Of a stretch of DNA of 64,000 bases, positions 16,933 through 27,499 are shown piece by piece (the stretch's first letter is position 1; every line of letters begins with the position of its first letter). Both the position numbers and the translations under genes were made by a program. This DNA is from Clostridiales bacterium (GTDB taxonomy: Bacteria; Bacillota; Clostridia; Peptostreptococcales; Anaerovoracaceae): NCBI GenBank assembly GCA_015058275.1, contig SVCQ01000005.1, forward strand, positions 1 through 64,000, given 5' to 3'. The notes under the pieces were generated by a model. The model had not been told where the DNA came from. It searched no databases and saw nothing but the letters and a program-made list of their open reading frames with translations.

Positions 16933-19900
16933 ATGAAGAAACTAAGGGTAAGCTTTTGTATTATCGTGATTCTGACGATGATCGTCACATCGCTCGGTTT
17001 CATGTCTTTTGATGGGATTAATAACTATTTGTATGCTGAGGCCGGGGATGAGACCAGTATTTCCGTACGGGCTTCTGCATACGAAAAGGACGAAAACAGA
17101 GGCAGGAAGGAGCCCGAGGCTCTTAAGGGTGCTAAGGCTTTCTGGTATAAGCTCTCAGGACGCGAGATCTCGCTCGCAAAGTCGTCTGATAAGGACGAGC
17201 TCAAGGTGACGGTTGAAGGCAAGCTGCCGGAGGACGTGACTGCTGAGGCAAAATTCCTGGCCTTTGATGAAGATAAAGTGTATAAGGCGGGCGATGAGGC
17301 CGCTCTCTTTGCGTTAGAGCTAAGACTCAAAGATAAAGACGGCAATAACTATGTGCCGGAGGAGCCGGTCACTGTCAGGATCGCAGGAGACAGGATCAGG
17401 ACCGCTGCGAAGGCAGAGGACAGCATGCTCGTATATTCATATGAGGAGAACGATAAGCGCGCTGAGGCGCTCAGGAAGTCTTCGGAAAGCAGGGAAGATA
17501 TATATGCGGCTGACGTCCTCGTGTACAGACAAAAGGGCGACAAGACCGACAAAACTGATAAGGCCGATAAGGCCGCGGAGAGGAAGGATGACCTCTCCAT
17601 GCACTATACATATGATAAAGACGGATTCACTTTAACAGACAAGAACGAAGTGGAATTCGAGTACAAATACGGACACAGTCTGGACGCGAAGGCAGACGGC
17701 GATGCCGAATATGCTGACGCGGCCTTTATCATGCTCACCGCCCGAAAGGAGCAGCAGTCTGACGAAAAGAGCCGGAACGCAGGCGCGGATAAGGCAGATA
17801 ATGATGCAAATGCGGCTGTGAATGACAGCTCTCAGGATGCCGCGGCTGATGGCGCGAAGACTGATGGGACTGAGAAGACTGATGAGACCAAGAAGACTGA
17901 GGACACAGATAAATCTGAGGACAAGACCGCGCCGGCTGAGAGGACTATCTCAGCGACTGACGGCAGGTTCTACAAAATAAATGTCAGTTACGATGAGGCA
18001 TCGGGCATACCTGCTGATGCAAAGCTCGAGGTAAAGATGTTTAAGGCGGGCAGCAGGTCTTATGACAATTATGTCGACAAGGCGGCTGATGCCCTCGATT
18101 CGAGCGCGGATGAGCTCGCGTTCGCGCATGCCTTTGATATATCGCTTGTCGATCCTAAGACCGGTGCGAACTATCAGCCGGACAATAATGTGAAGGTCAG
18201 CATCGAGCTTCTGAGAGACAAAGCTCTGGAGGGCGAGGAGATAGGCGTCGTCCACTTCCGCGAGAACGCACTCCAGAAGCTGCTCGGCATCGGCACCGGC
18301 AGGGCCGAGGTCATGGATACGGGCAGTACCGACAGCAGCGTCGAATTCGAGAGCGACAGCTTCAGCGTATTTGTCGTAGCCGGATATACAGTGGACTTCC
18401 ACTGGGGCGATCAGACATACAGTATCGCCGGAGAGGAGGAGGTCTATTTCAGCGACATCATCAGCGAGCTTAACATAAAGGAATTCACGATCGATGATGT
18501 CAAGGACCTGAGCTTCTCTGATGAGACGCTTGTAAAGGTGGAAAAGGTCGACTCGAAGACCTCGGCTGATGTCGAAGAGACGGACGATGAGACCGATGAG
18601 AATGTCCTTAAGAAGGCGAAGGAGACTGTCAGGGAGACCGACTGGCTGCTGACAAGCCTTAAACCTTTCGATACGGAGGAGACTCTGACCATAACGCTCA
18701 AGGACGGCACGGAGTACAGGATGACCGTCACGGATGCCAGGTTTACCTATGATGGCGTGACGTACTCCACCAGCGGGACTAATGCTCGTGTCGTGGGCCT
18801 TTCGGAGGGGGCGACCCTGCACAGGACGGTTACCTATGGCGGCACGACATATACCGTGACGGAGATAGATATAGCGGGCTCGCAGCTCCGGAGATACAAG
18901 AACACAATGGACTATCAGCTGGTCAAGACAGCTGCGGGCAAAGAGATCAGCCTGCCGGATATAAAGACCGAACCAACAGCTTCTGAAATCGCGGATTTGA
19001 TCAGCGACGGATACGTAGCTGGCTCCAGCAATGGAAGCGGTGATCCACAGAACTGGGTGTTCAAGAAGGCCGCGTACAATAATGGAAAGCTGGAGTACTC
19101 GATCAAGTACTTCCAGGCAATGAAGGAGAATGTAGAGCTCGACTTCATATTCGTCTACGACGACTCCGTCACCATGTATACCGGAGACAGATGGGCGCCG
19201 GGGAGCGACAACAGACTGCTCAGCATACGTGAAGCACAGGGTACCCGTATCATGATACAGGAGGCTGCGCACGCGCTTCTCTCCCGTAAAACAGGATACG
19301 ATAATATCCGTGTGGCCCTCGCCGGAGCATCCTCTGGAGACGACCGCAGGAGCAGCTGGCTCACAAGCTATGATGCTGTTACAAATTATCTCTCTACATA
19401 TAACACGGGTGTGACCAGTCATACCATAGGAGTGGAGAACGCGCTGGCGCTCGCGAGGGAATCCAAAGAGGCGGGGAACACGCCTATAGTTATCTATCTG
19501 TCTGACTTCAAGGACGGCTCGTACAACGAGACCACGATTAACGGCCTGCACAATGTGGCCAAAGTCTATGCGCTTGCAACCACACAGGATAGCGCGCGTC
19601 GCCGCGCGGAGTTGATAGCATCGGAAGCAGGCAATATCTTTACCATGAACCACATCAGTGACGGAGTGCAGGCGCTTGAGGACATCATCTACGATGCCAT
19701 AGGCTACTACATGAAGGACCAGCTCAAGGTCACTGACGAGCTGTCGGATGCGCTGTCGGACATGACCGCTACCGACATGAGTTCGGATGCAGTAGATACC
19801 GCGAACACGACCCGTACTCCATCCGCCTCTAAGGGCAAGGTCAGCTGGAATCTCAGCGGCTCTGTCGATGGTGACGGCAAGCTCCATTATCTAAAGGCGG

Positions 19901-22900
19901 GGCAGTTCTATACCGAGACCTTTAAGGTCGCTTTGGATGGGAATAAAGTCTATTCCGGAAGCATGCCGACCAACAATGATCTTACTGTAACAGGTAAAAA
20001 TGGCAGTGAGGTCAACACGATCTCAGGCGGCAATTCACCAAAGCTCAACCAGGGCGTGACCTTCGTGCTTGGCATGATCAAAACAGACGGTGAGCAGGAT
20101 ATGTCCACCAAGTTCCCAAACGTTAAGTTTACGCTGACGGATGGAACTACAAGCAAAGACTACACGACGTCTGCGAACAGCGATTTTACTGTGCCTCTGA
20201 CTGACTTTGCCTTCCTGCCGGGGACTACCTATACCCTGACACAGGATCAGGCGACTTCCCCTACAGGTACGTCATCCAACCCGAGAGTCACGATTGCTGA
20301 TCCGATGACATGGACGCTCAAGGTCAATGCGGATTATACGATCACAGCGAGCAAGGCCGGCGCGGATACAGATATGACGGTGAGCAGCAGCCAGTTCAGG
20401 ATATGGAACAACCAGTACAAGGAACCGCCGCTGACCAAGATTTTCCTGGAGAAGGACTGGGACTCCGCCGTCCCGGCTAATCTTCGCACTCCTGTTACAT
20501 TTACTGTAAAAGGAGTCAAGGCTGACGGCAGTAAGGTGGACCTCCCGGCATATAACCAGGAAAGCAGAACCGGAGCCACTCAGGTCAACACGATCGTAAG
20601 CGGCGGCTCATACACATATACAGACGAAAACGGAACCACACAGACCGTGACCAGCACAGATGACAAGTGGGTCCGTCAGGTTTGGGTGCCTAAGTATCTG
20701 CAGTCAGAAGGAGATATCACATCCTACACCATCGAGGAAAGCGCATTGCCGGAAGTGACAGATGATCCGGATGACGGGATAATCGGAGTGCCGGGGAAGT
20801 GGAATGATGCGGTCGTTAACGATTCATACATTAAAGAGACGGATTTTGATTACAGTCCTGTTACCGGTAATAAATATGGCAGATTTAGATTTACGATTTA
20901 TCCGAGAGATTCATATTCATTCCGCACGATAGATATTGATTTTACATATGGAAATCCTGCAAAAAAAGGCCACGTTACGCTTTCTTTTAATGATCAAATC
21001 AATGTATCGTTTGGACGAGCATCCACGTACGAATACGTTTATATTGAGAGTGATCAATTCAAAATACCTAGTACCTGGACAAATAGGAATATAACAAAAG
21101 TAAAGTTTGATGGGGTTGAACAAGATTTAAATGGTACAGGATTTTATATGCCTGACAATATTGTTGGAAATCCTGATGGTGAGAAACAGCATACCACTGC
21201 CTGGGATGGCTGGGCATTTTATTATCATCCAACATCTTCAACGGTGTATGAAATGCGGTCAGTAGTGAAGAATACACCTTCTTCAACCATTACCAACTCT
21301 TTCAACTCTTATAAGGTCCTCTCCCTGCAGAGCGCATTCACTGATAGTTCGGAGGATGCTGCCAGTACGGGCAAGATCACAAAGGTCAAGTATACTCTTA
21401 AGGATGACGAGGGTAATGAGATTAATACTCCGGCGGTCACTAAGAACGCGAACGGCACCTGGCCGGAGATGAAGATCTACGTGCCGGACGACACATACAC
21501 GGTCTATCAGACCTACTACACACTGGATGGCTTCGGGAATGTCAGATCGAAGACAACGTCCGGTGAGTTTGACGCGTTCAAAACAACATCAAAGATCGAA
21601 CCGACAGGTGAATCGGCTGTTAACAGCAGCGCGTCTGTAACGATGGAAATCAAAAAAGACACCAAGATCACCTTTACCAACACCCGGAAGGTGCTTCCTG
21701 TTACGGTAAAGGCGGAGTGGGAACGCGCTGAGGATGATCCGGAGCCTAAATCAGGGACTGAACTCTATGAAAACGGCATACCGTATACGATGTCGTACAA
21801 GGTATATGACGGCAGCGGATCCTCTGTCGCAGGCAATGTCAAAGGAACGACAGATCCAAAGTGGCAGAAAGTGCATGAATCCGATGCCCCGCCTTCATAC
21901 AGCGTGGACGGATCGAAGACAAAGCTCGAGGTTGCAGAGACAACAATAAATGAGCTGCTCAAGGATTATGATACCGAGATCACCCGCGATGACAGCGACA
22001 GTTCCAGGGTCATCTTCACCATCACGAATACTCTCAGGCGGGGGACTATCACCATCTCTAAGGAGTGGATGCTGGGCTTCAATGATGCGCAGCCGGCAAG
22101 CGTTGAGGTGCAGATCACTGATGAGAACGGTCTTGCAATATCCGGCTCGCCGTTTACCCTGAGTGACTCCAACAACTGGAAGGCTGAGACTGCAGAGCTG
22201 CCTGTAGGCAAGACATATACAGTGACTGAGACGGCAGTCGCCGGGCTTACGAATTCGGTCAGCGACTATACAGTCTCCTACGCCCAGGACATAGTTAATC
22301 CTGACTATGATCCGGAAGTCCCGGGATCGAAGCCGATGATACCAAAAACGAAGGACATCAATAAGGTCAAACTGACTGCAGACGGCGCTGCGGTACAGAT
22401 AACGAACTCGAAGTTCATTTGCAAGATCGTTGACGGGAACAATGAGGAGCATCCGTTCACGACCCTTAATGCTGCGCTGACATGGGCAAGGGATCCATCC
22501 CATATCACGATGGATGCACACCATTCTGTGGCTATCGAGATGCTCGTGGACTACATGATACCTTCGGATGACGTAGTAAATCTGAATGATAACAACGATA
22601 ATATCATAATAACCACCGCGGATATTTCAGGCGGCGAGTACAACTTCGTCCCGACGTTTACCGAGGAGCAGGGCCGCCTGTCAACGGACAGCGATGAGAT
22701 CGCCATTCTGAAGCGTGATGATACGGGTGCATCGCTCTTTACGGTCAATAATACAAGTGCAGCACTATCTACAGAAAACATATGCTTCGATGGCGCTGCT
22801 GTTCAAACGACTGTTAACGGCGGTATTATGAAGGTGAGCAATGGTTCGCTTAAAATCGGAGAAGGGACTACGCTGCGCAACAGCAGAGCTGTAAACGGCG

Positions 22901-25758
22901 GAGCTGTTTCTGTAGAAGGATCAGGAAGCCTGACGATGACAGCGGGAGAGATCGTTGACTGCCTCGCTACAACAAGAGGGGGAGGCATTTACTTTGACAG
23001 CAACGCTTCACTGGCTATGACCGGTGGAACCATTGACGGACATAAAAATCTGGAGTCGGGCACCAAAAACGCGCAGACCGGCGGCGGCATTTATGATGCC
23101 GGTAAGGGTAGCAGCGTTTCTATTACTGGTGCAACGATTAAGAACTGTACTGCTAGCAACAGCGGTGGAGGAGCGCAAATATCTACAAATGGATGTACAT
23201 TTACGAATGTAAGTGTCACAGGCTGCAAGGCAAGTAGCAACGGCGGAGGCGTCAACGTTTACTTCGATAATAACAACAGTCAAACAATTACATTTACCGG
23301 TTGTATCTTTGACAATTGTACGGCAAGCAATGGCGGGGCAGTACGCAGCAAGGCCGGAACATCGACATTCAAATCATGTTCCATCCGTGCTTGTACGGCA
23401 AACAACGGTGGAGGAATATATTCTGAAGACAAAAAGGACCTGATACTGGATGCTACGACTATACACAGGGGGTGCAAAGGTAATAATAAGGGCGGCGGCG
23501 TTTACTCCAAATGCAATGTTACGCTTAAGAATGGTGTTTTAATCACTAATAATACGGTTGGGAGTGGTGTTGAGAACGCTGGAGGCATATACATCGAGAA
23601 TGGCAAGACGCTGACTCTTGGCGGTAGTGACGTCGCAAGTGAAACTTCGAGGGTGACAGGTAACCTTACCGGTAATTCCACTTCACCTTCGGATGTTAGG
23701 CTGTCTGAGACAGACACACAAAATTCCAGAAAGAGTGTGAACATACTCAGCCATCTCGCGGATGATACTTCCGAGGGATCAAATGATGGCTGCCTGATCA
23801 AAGTCGCGAATGCTAAGTATTACCAGACAGTATTCGGCGACACTGTGGATACAATTGACAGCACGCTTGAGCTCGGCGTACCTATTACTAAGAGGAAGAT
23901 AGTATCTGACGACGGATACCTGTACGCTGTATACGCAAATAATGCAAAGACAGAGATCATGTGGTACGGTGTCATTGTCTGCAAGATAACTGATGAGGAA
24001 GGGACTCTGCTACGCATGTCCAATGGCAGAGAAGCTATCTTTACGAGTGTCAAACAGGCCTTTGACGCAGTGGACGGCGGTGCAGAAGCTCTAAAATATA
24101 AAGACGGAACTCCGTACAACCTGACAAAGTTCTGGGTAAAGATGGTAGTCCCGTACTACGAGAATGCCGAATCGATCGATGAAAATCATGAGGGGAATGT
24201 ATATACTCTGACCACTGCTAACAGAACCGACGAGGAGTGGCCGTATATGGACAAAGGTTTGTCCAAGGAATACGCGGATATAATCGGAGTCAGCTGTGCA
24301 GAGGGAGCTACATTTGACTATACATATTTAGGGGATTATAAAGGTGAGACACACGAGGGTGTAGCCACTATCAAACGTCAGAAAAACGATCTGTTTAAGA
24401 ATAACATGTTCACTGTAAAAAAGGGTGTAACCCTGAATCTGACGGATATAATTCTGGACGGCAACAGCGCTGAAGTACAAGGGACCGATAATGGCGGCAT
24501 GATACAGCTAAAGAACGGCTCCAGTGCAACCCTGAATATTGGTTCAGGTACGATTATCCAGAATTCAAAAACAAGGGAGAATGGCGGAGCCATCAATATC
24601 AATAATGGTGCCACAGTCAATATGACCGGTGGAGTGATTGCGGCTTGTGAAGCTCTGAAAAGTGGCGGGGCCGTGATTATATACAACGGTACCCTTAATA
24701 TGAGTGGCGGAGAGATCGTATCCAATAAAGCTAATAATAATGGTGGCAATGTTTCTGTAAATGCAGGCTCTTTCAACCTCTCCAAAGGCAGCATAGTTGA
24801 TGGCACTGCCGGGACCAATGGCGGCGGCGTCAACGTAGGTGGCGGCACATTCAGGATGACCGGTGGCCAGATCACAGGGAATGTTGCAGGTGGCTATGGC
24901 GGTGGTGTTTACCTCGCTGCGAATGGCGTCATGGAGCTTTCCGGATCACCTGACTTCGGAGGGCAGATGATCGGCTCAAACGGCAATCTCAATTTCAAGG
25001 ATGCAAACGGCAAGCTTATAGCCAACATATCAAAGAGGAACTACGATAACGATGCCAAGATGAAGGCGGATGCTACAAACGGCAGCCAGAATTATCCGGA
25101 ATACGAAAGCGGCATAAGATACGCACGTCAGGATATCTATATCTCACAAACCTCTGCTGAGGGTCAACCGGTACAGTCCCTTAAGGTTACCGGCAACATT
25201 TCTGCACCTGAAGGATCCATCTGGGTATGGGCTGCTAATCAAAAGCATTATAAGGCTGCAATGCAGTTCGCTGTATATACGACCGAGAGTGTGCCTGGCG
25301 GTCTTGATGCATTCAGGAATGCCCGCGATGACAAGACTATAAGCGGAGATACATTAAACAACTATCTGTCCGGTGTAACAGGGGAAAATAAATACTGGAT
25401 CTACTGGGGTGTCCCTGAAAAGGGCAGCCGTAAAGTTATAATCCGCAAGGTCAATACCGCGTACACTCCTGTAAGTGGCAGGAAGTTCACTCTCTATAAG
25501 GGCAGTTCGAGTGAAGCATACAAACCTCCTAAAGAAACACAGCCTATCAGTAACATGACATCCAAATCATCAGGTGTTATCTGGATGGGCGAACTGCCGT
25601 ACGGTTGGTATATCTTTGAGGAGACAACCCCTAATAAGTTCTTCTATCTGGTCGTTACGGCCGAGGGAACATACGGCACATCGGAATCAGCCGGGGGCTA
25701 TGCATTACGTAACGAAGCTGAGACTGAGGCAAAGGCTGTGTATAGCGCGCACAACTAA
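16933..25758 (+). CDS. Giant VWA/Cna-B/beta-helix surface protein (2941 aa)
   Basis: Very large secreted protein, probably an adhesin. Signal peptide about residues 1-38. Residues 40-500 are charged, with Lys/Asp/Thr-rich runs (TDKTDKADKAAE, KTDETKKTEDTDKSED). A von Willebrand A domain spans about 735-935, with a metal-site-like DDSVT (743-747, DxSxT) and LSDFKDG (second Asp 858). Cna-B-like modules follow near 1165, 1591 and 1706 (KDWDSAVPANLRTPVTF, KAEWERAEDDPEP, KEWMLGFNDAQPASV). Two right-handed beta-helix blocks (about 1940-2250 and 2480-2680) show repeating NGGG and TMTGG/NMSGG turns. The last ~110 residues match the C-terminal domain of the 1159-aa protein. No LPxTG and no terminal membrane helix. 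Bases 20820-21300 are clearly more AT-rich than their surroundings. The frame is open throughout. Confidence 0.88.
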   Translation: MKKLRVSFCIIVILTMIVTSLGFMSFDGINNYLYAEAGDETSISVRASAYEKDENRGRKEPEALKGAKAFWYKLSGREISLAKSSDKDELKVTVEGKLPEDVTAEAKFLAFDEDKVYKAGDEAALFALELRLKDKDGNNYVPEEPVTVRIAGDRIRTAAKAEDSMLVYSYEENDKRAEALRKSSESREDIYAADVLVYRQKGDKTDKTDKADKAAERKDDLSMHYTYDKDGFTLTDKNEVEFEYKYGHSLDAKADGDAEYADAAFIMLTARKEQQSDEKSRNAGADKADNDANAAVNDSSQDAAADGAKTDGTEKTDETKKTEDTDKSEDKTAPAERTISATDGRFYKINVSYDEASGIPADAKLEVKMFKAGSRSYDNYVDKAADALDSSADELAFAHAFDISLVDPKTGANYQPDNNVKVSIELLRDKALEGEEIGVVHFRENALQKLLGIGTGRAEVMDTGSTDSSVEFESDSFSVFVVAGYTVDFHWGDQTYSIAGEEEVYFSDIISELNIKEFTIDDVKDLSFSDETLVKVEKVDSKTSADVEETDDETDENVLKKAKETVRETDWLLTSLKPFDTEETLTITLKDGTEYRMTVTDARFTYDGVTYSTSGTNARVVGLSEGATLHRTVTYGGTTYTVTEIDIAGSQLRRYKNTMDYQLVKTAAGKEISLPDIKTEPTASEIADLISDGYVAGSSNGSGDPQNWVFKKAAYNNGKLEYSIKYFQAMKENVELDFIFVYDDSVTMYTGDRWAPGSDNRLLSIREAQGTRIMIQEAAHALLSRKTGYDNIRVALAGASSGDDRRSSWLTSYDAVTNYLSTYNTGVTSHTIGVENALALARESKEAGNTPIVIYLSDFKDGSYNETTINGLHNVAKVYALATTQDSARRRAELIASEAGNIFTMNHISDGVQALEDIIYDAIGYYMKDQLKVTDELSDALSDMTATDMSSDAVDTANTTRTPSASKGKVSWNLSGSVDGDGKLHYLKAGQFYTETFKVALDGNKVYSGSMPTNNDLTVTGKNGSEVNTISGGNSPKLNQGVTFVLGMIKTDGEQDMSTKFPNVKFTLTDGTTSKDYTTSANSDFTVPLTDFAFLPGTTYTLTQDQATSPTGTSSNPRVTIADPMTWTLKVNADYTITASKAGADTDMTVSSSQFRIWNNQYKEPPLTKIFLEKDWDSAVPANLRTPVTFTVKGVKADGSKVDLPAYNQESRTGATQVNTIVSGGSYTYTDENGTTQTVTSTDDKWVRQVWVPKYLQSEGDITSYTIEESALPEVTDDPDDGIIGVPGKWNDAVVNDSYIKETDFDYSPVTGNKYGRFRFTIYPRDSYSFRTIDIDFTYGNPAKKGHVTLSFNDQINVSFGRASTYEYVYIESDQFKIPSTWTNRNITKVKFDGVEQDLNGTGFYMPDNIVGNPDGEKQHTTAWDGWAFYYHPTSSTVYEMRSVVKNTPSSTITNSFNSYKVLSLQSAFTDSSEDAASTGKITKVKYTLKDDEGNEINTPAVTKNANGTWPEMKIYVPDDTYTVYQTYYTLDGFGNVRSKTTSGEFDAFKTTSKIEPTGESAVNSSASVTMEIKKDTKITFTNTRKVLPVTVKAEWERAEDDPEPKSGTELYENGIPYTMSYKVYDGSGSSVAGNVKGTTDPKWQKVHESDAPPSYSVDGSKTKLEVAETTINELLKDYDTEITRDDSDSSRVIFTITNTLRRGTITISKEWMLGFNDAQPASVEVQITDENGLAISGSPFTLSDSNNWKAETAELPVGKTYTVTETAVAGLTNSVSDYTVSYAQDIVNPDYDPEVPGSKPMIPKTKDINKVKLTADGAAVQITNSKFICKIVDGNNEEHPFTTLNAALTWARDPSHITMDAHHSVAIEMLVDYMIPSDDVVNLNDNNDNIIITTADISGGEYNFVPTFTEEQGRLSTDSDEIAILKRDDTGASLFTVNNTSAALSTENICFDGAAVQTTVNGGIMKVSNGSLKIGEGTTLRNSRAVNGGAVSVEGSGSLTMTAGEIVDCLATTRGGGIYFDSNASLAMTGGTIDGHKNLESGTKNAQTGGGIYDAGKGSSVSITGATIKNCTASNSGGGAQISTNGCTFTNVSVTGCKASSNGGGVNVYFDNNNSQTITFTGCIFDNCTASNGGAVRSKAGTSTFKSCSIRACTANNGGGIYSEDKKDLILDATTIHRGCKGNNKGGGVYSKCNVTLKNGVLITNNTVGSGVENAGGIYIENGKTLTLGGSDVASETSRVTGNLTGNSTSPSDVRLSETDTQNSRKSVNILSHLADDTSEGSNDGCLIKVANAKYYQTVFGDTVDTIDSTLELGVPITKRKIVSDDGYLYAVYANNAKTEIMWYGVIVCKITDEEGTLLRMSNGREAIFTSVKQAFDAVDGGAEALKYKDGTPYNLTKFWVKMVVPYYENAESIDENHEGNVYTLTTANRTDEEWPYMDKGLSKEYADIIGVSCAEGATFDYTYLGDYKGETHEGVATIKRQKNDLFKNNMFTVKKGVTLNLTDIILDGNSAEVQGTDNGGMIQLKNGSSATLNIGSGTIIQNSKTRENGGAININNGATVNMTGGVIAACEALKSGGAVIIYNGTLNMSGGEIVSNKANNNGGNVSVNAGSFNLSKGSIVDGTAGTNGGGVNVGGGTFRMTGGQITGNVAGGYGGGVYLAANGVMELSGSPDFGGQMIGSNGNLNFKDANGKLIANISKRNYDNDAKMKADATNGSQNYPEYESGIRYARQDIYISQTSAEGQPVQSLKVTGNISAPEGSIWVWAANQKHYKAAMQFAVYTTESVPGGLDAFRNARDDKTISGDTLNNYLSGVTGENKYWIYWGVPEKGSRKVIIRKVNTAYTPVSGRKFTLYKGSSSEAYKPPKETQPISNMTSKSSGVIWMGELPYGWYIFEETTPNKFFYLVVTAEGTYGTSESAGGYALRNEAETEAKAVYSAHN

Positions 25759-25771
25759 GAGATGTGTTCTA

Positions 25772-25800
25772 TTGTAGGGATGGTGCGTGCGTAGTATAAT
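25772..25800 (+). promoter_or_regulatory. Promoter with shared 22-bp element, dCache-GGDEF gene
   Basis: Second copy of the element at 16820-16841 (here 25779-25800, one mismatch). TATAAT at 25795-25800 ends only 9 bases before the ATG at 25810. With usual -10 to start-site spacing, the mRNA would have almost no leader. Confidence 0.65.
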
Positions 25801-25809
25801 CTGTAAACT

Positions 25810-27474
25810 ATGAAATCGATCAGAAGCCGTATAACAGCATTGGTAATACTTGCGGTCGTGATCAGCGTGCTTGCGATAGGCATCATAAGCGTGAGGGTGA
25901 TCAGGAACTCGGAGCGGGAGGCGTCTCTTAACCTGCTCCGGCTTACCTGTGAGCAAAAACAGCTCCAGCTGGACGCGTATTTTGACAGCATAGAGCAGTC
26001 GGTCGATACCGTACTGCACTTCGCAGAGGATCAATACAATGACGAATCGGATGAGGCGTTCTCGCAGTACATCTCCAGTGTCGATACGCTTTTCCACAGT
26101 GTGGCCAACAATACCAACGGTGTATACACCTATTACTATCGTATAGATCCGGATCTCGGGACCACGAATCAGGGCTTCTGGTATACAAAATACGACAGCT
26201 ATGATTTCGAGCTTCGTGAGTTTACGGATATCAAGGCGTACGATGAGTACGACAGGGAGCATGTCGGATGGTATTACTCGCCAAAGCAAAAGGGCTATGC
26301 TTTGTGGCTGGATCCGTATGCCAATGAGAATCTAGGCGGGACCAAGATGATATCCTATGTAACGCCGGTATATCATGATGGCAAGTTCGTAGGAGTCATC
26401 GGCATAGATGTCGACTACAGGCTCCTGGAGAACAGACTCAAAAATATTGAGGCCTTTGAGACAGGCTACGCGGTACTCACCAACGCGGATGACAATGTGA
26501 TATATCACCCCGAGATCAAGGCGGGTACTCCGATCGGCTCTATATCCGACAAGCTCAAAAAGAGCAATCTGGTAGGGGCCGATCAGCTGATCGAATACAC
26601 GTATGGCAATCAGGACAAGATCGCATGCTGGGCCAATCTCTCAAACGACATGAAGCTCTTCCTGGTCGTCCCTATGAGCGAGATCAACGAGACCTGGCAC
26701 AATCTCCTTGGCTACGTGGTCATGTTTTCGATAGTCATACTTATCATATTCATAGGTCTGACCACGCTGATCGCAAATCACATCACAAAGCCTCTGTCTG
26801 AACTTACGGACATCGCGCGCAGGCTCGACGATGGTGACTACGACGTCAGTTTTGATTACGACAGGGATGACGAGATCGGAGTTCTCACCAATACATTCCA
26901 TCAGCTTTCGGATCATCTCAAGATCTACATTGGTGATCTCAGCGACAGGGCCTACAAGGATGCCCTTACATCTGTAAGGAACAAGGGCGCCTTCGATGTC
27001 TACCTGCGCAAGCTTGAGGACAGGATAGCGAATGCCGGGGAGATGGGGGAACCTGAGTTTGCGATCTGCATGTTTGACTGCAACAACCTCAAGATCATGA
27101 ACGACAACTACGGACATGACAAGGGAGATATCTATCTCAAAAATGCATGTGCTCTCATCTGCGATATATTCGCCCACAGTCCGGTATTCAGGCTGGGCGG
27201 TGATGAGTTCGTGACCATACTTGAGGGCGATGACTATACAAACAGGCTTGAGCTGTGCAGGGAATTCGACAGGCGAGTCGCGGAGTCATGCGAGCAGGCC
27301 AGCGAGCCGTGGGAGACCATCGATATCGCGAGCGGCATAGCCGTCTATGCAGCTGACAGGGACAAGACTGCCGGGGAAGTGCTCAAGAGAGCAGACAAGC
27401 GCATGTACGAGGACAAGGCCCGCAAAAAGCAGGGCATTGTAAGAGAGCTCGACGAGAGCATGGTGAGCTATTAG
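25810..27474 (+). CDS. dCache-HAMP-GGDEF diguanylate cyclase
   Basis: A 554-aa membrane cyclase making c-di-GMP in response to an extracellular ligand. Helix 1 at about residues 9-29; extracellular double-Cache domain about 30-290, with TTNQGFWYTKYDSYDF and the late-Cache sequence YVTPVYHDGKFVGVIGIDVDY; helix 2 about 298-320; HAMP about 320-375; GGDEF intact at 463-467 (FRLGGDEF). The N-terminal membrane helix begins at residue 9, so this ATG is the credible start. It shares a promoter element with the giant surface protein and is followed after 25 bp by a PotD-like lipoprotein, a pairing that recalls NspS/MbaA of Vibrio cholerae, where a polyamine-binding protein controls a c-di-GMP enzyme. 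Confidence 0.9.
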   Translation: MKSIRSRITALVILAVVISVLAIGIISVRVIRNSEREASLNLLRLTCEQKQLQLDAYFDSIEQSVDTVLHFAEDQYNDESDEAFSQYISSVDTLFHSVANNTNGVYTYYYRIDPDLGTTNQGFWYTKYDSYDFELREFTDIKAYDEYDREHVGWYYSPKQKGYALWLDPYANENLGGTKMISYVTPVYHDGKFVGVIGIDVDYRLLENRLKNIEAFETGYAVLTNADDNVIYHPEIKAGTPIGSISDKLKKSNLVGADQLIEYTYGNQDKIACWANLSNDMKLFLVVPMSEINETWHNLLGYVVMFSIVILIIFIGLTTLIANHITKPLSELTDIARRLDDGDYDVSFDYDRDDEIGVLTNTFHQLSDHLKIYIGDLSDRAYKDALTSVRNKGAFDVYLRKLEDRIANAGEMGEPEFAICMFDCNNLKIMNDNYGHDKGDIYLKNACALICDIFAHSPVFRLGGDEFVTILEGDDYTNRLELCREFDRRVAESCEQASEPWETIDIASGIAVYAADRDKTAGEVLKRADKRMYEDKARKKQGIVRELDESMVSY

Positions 27475-27499
27475 ACCAAAAGGGAAAAGGGAAGATATA

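Noticed and set aside
8339-25758. Sortase-anchored (LPxTG) proteins
   Set aside because: Neither large protein ends with LPxTG, a hydrophobic segment and a positive tail.
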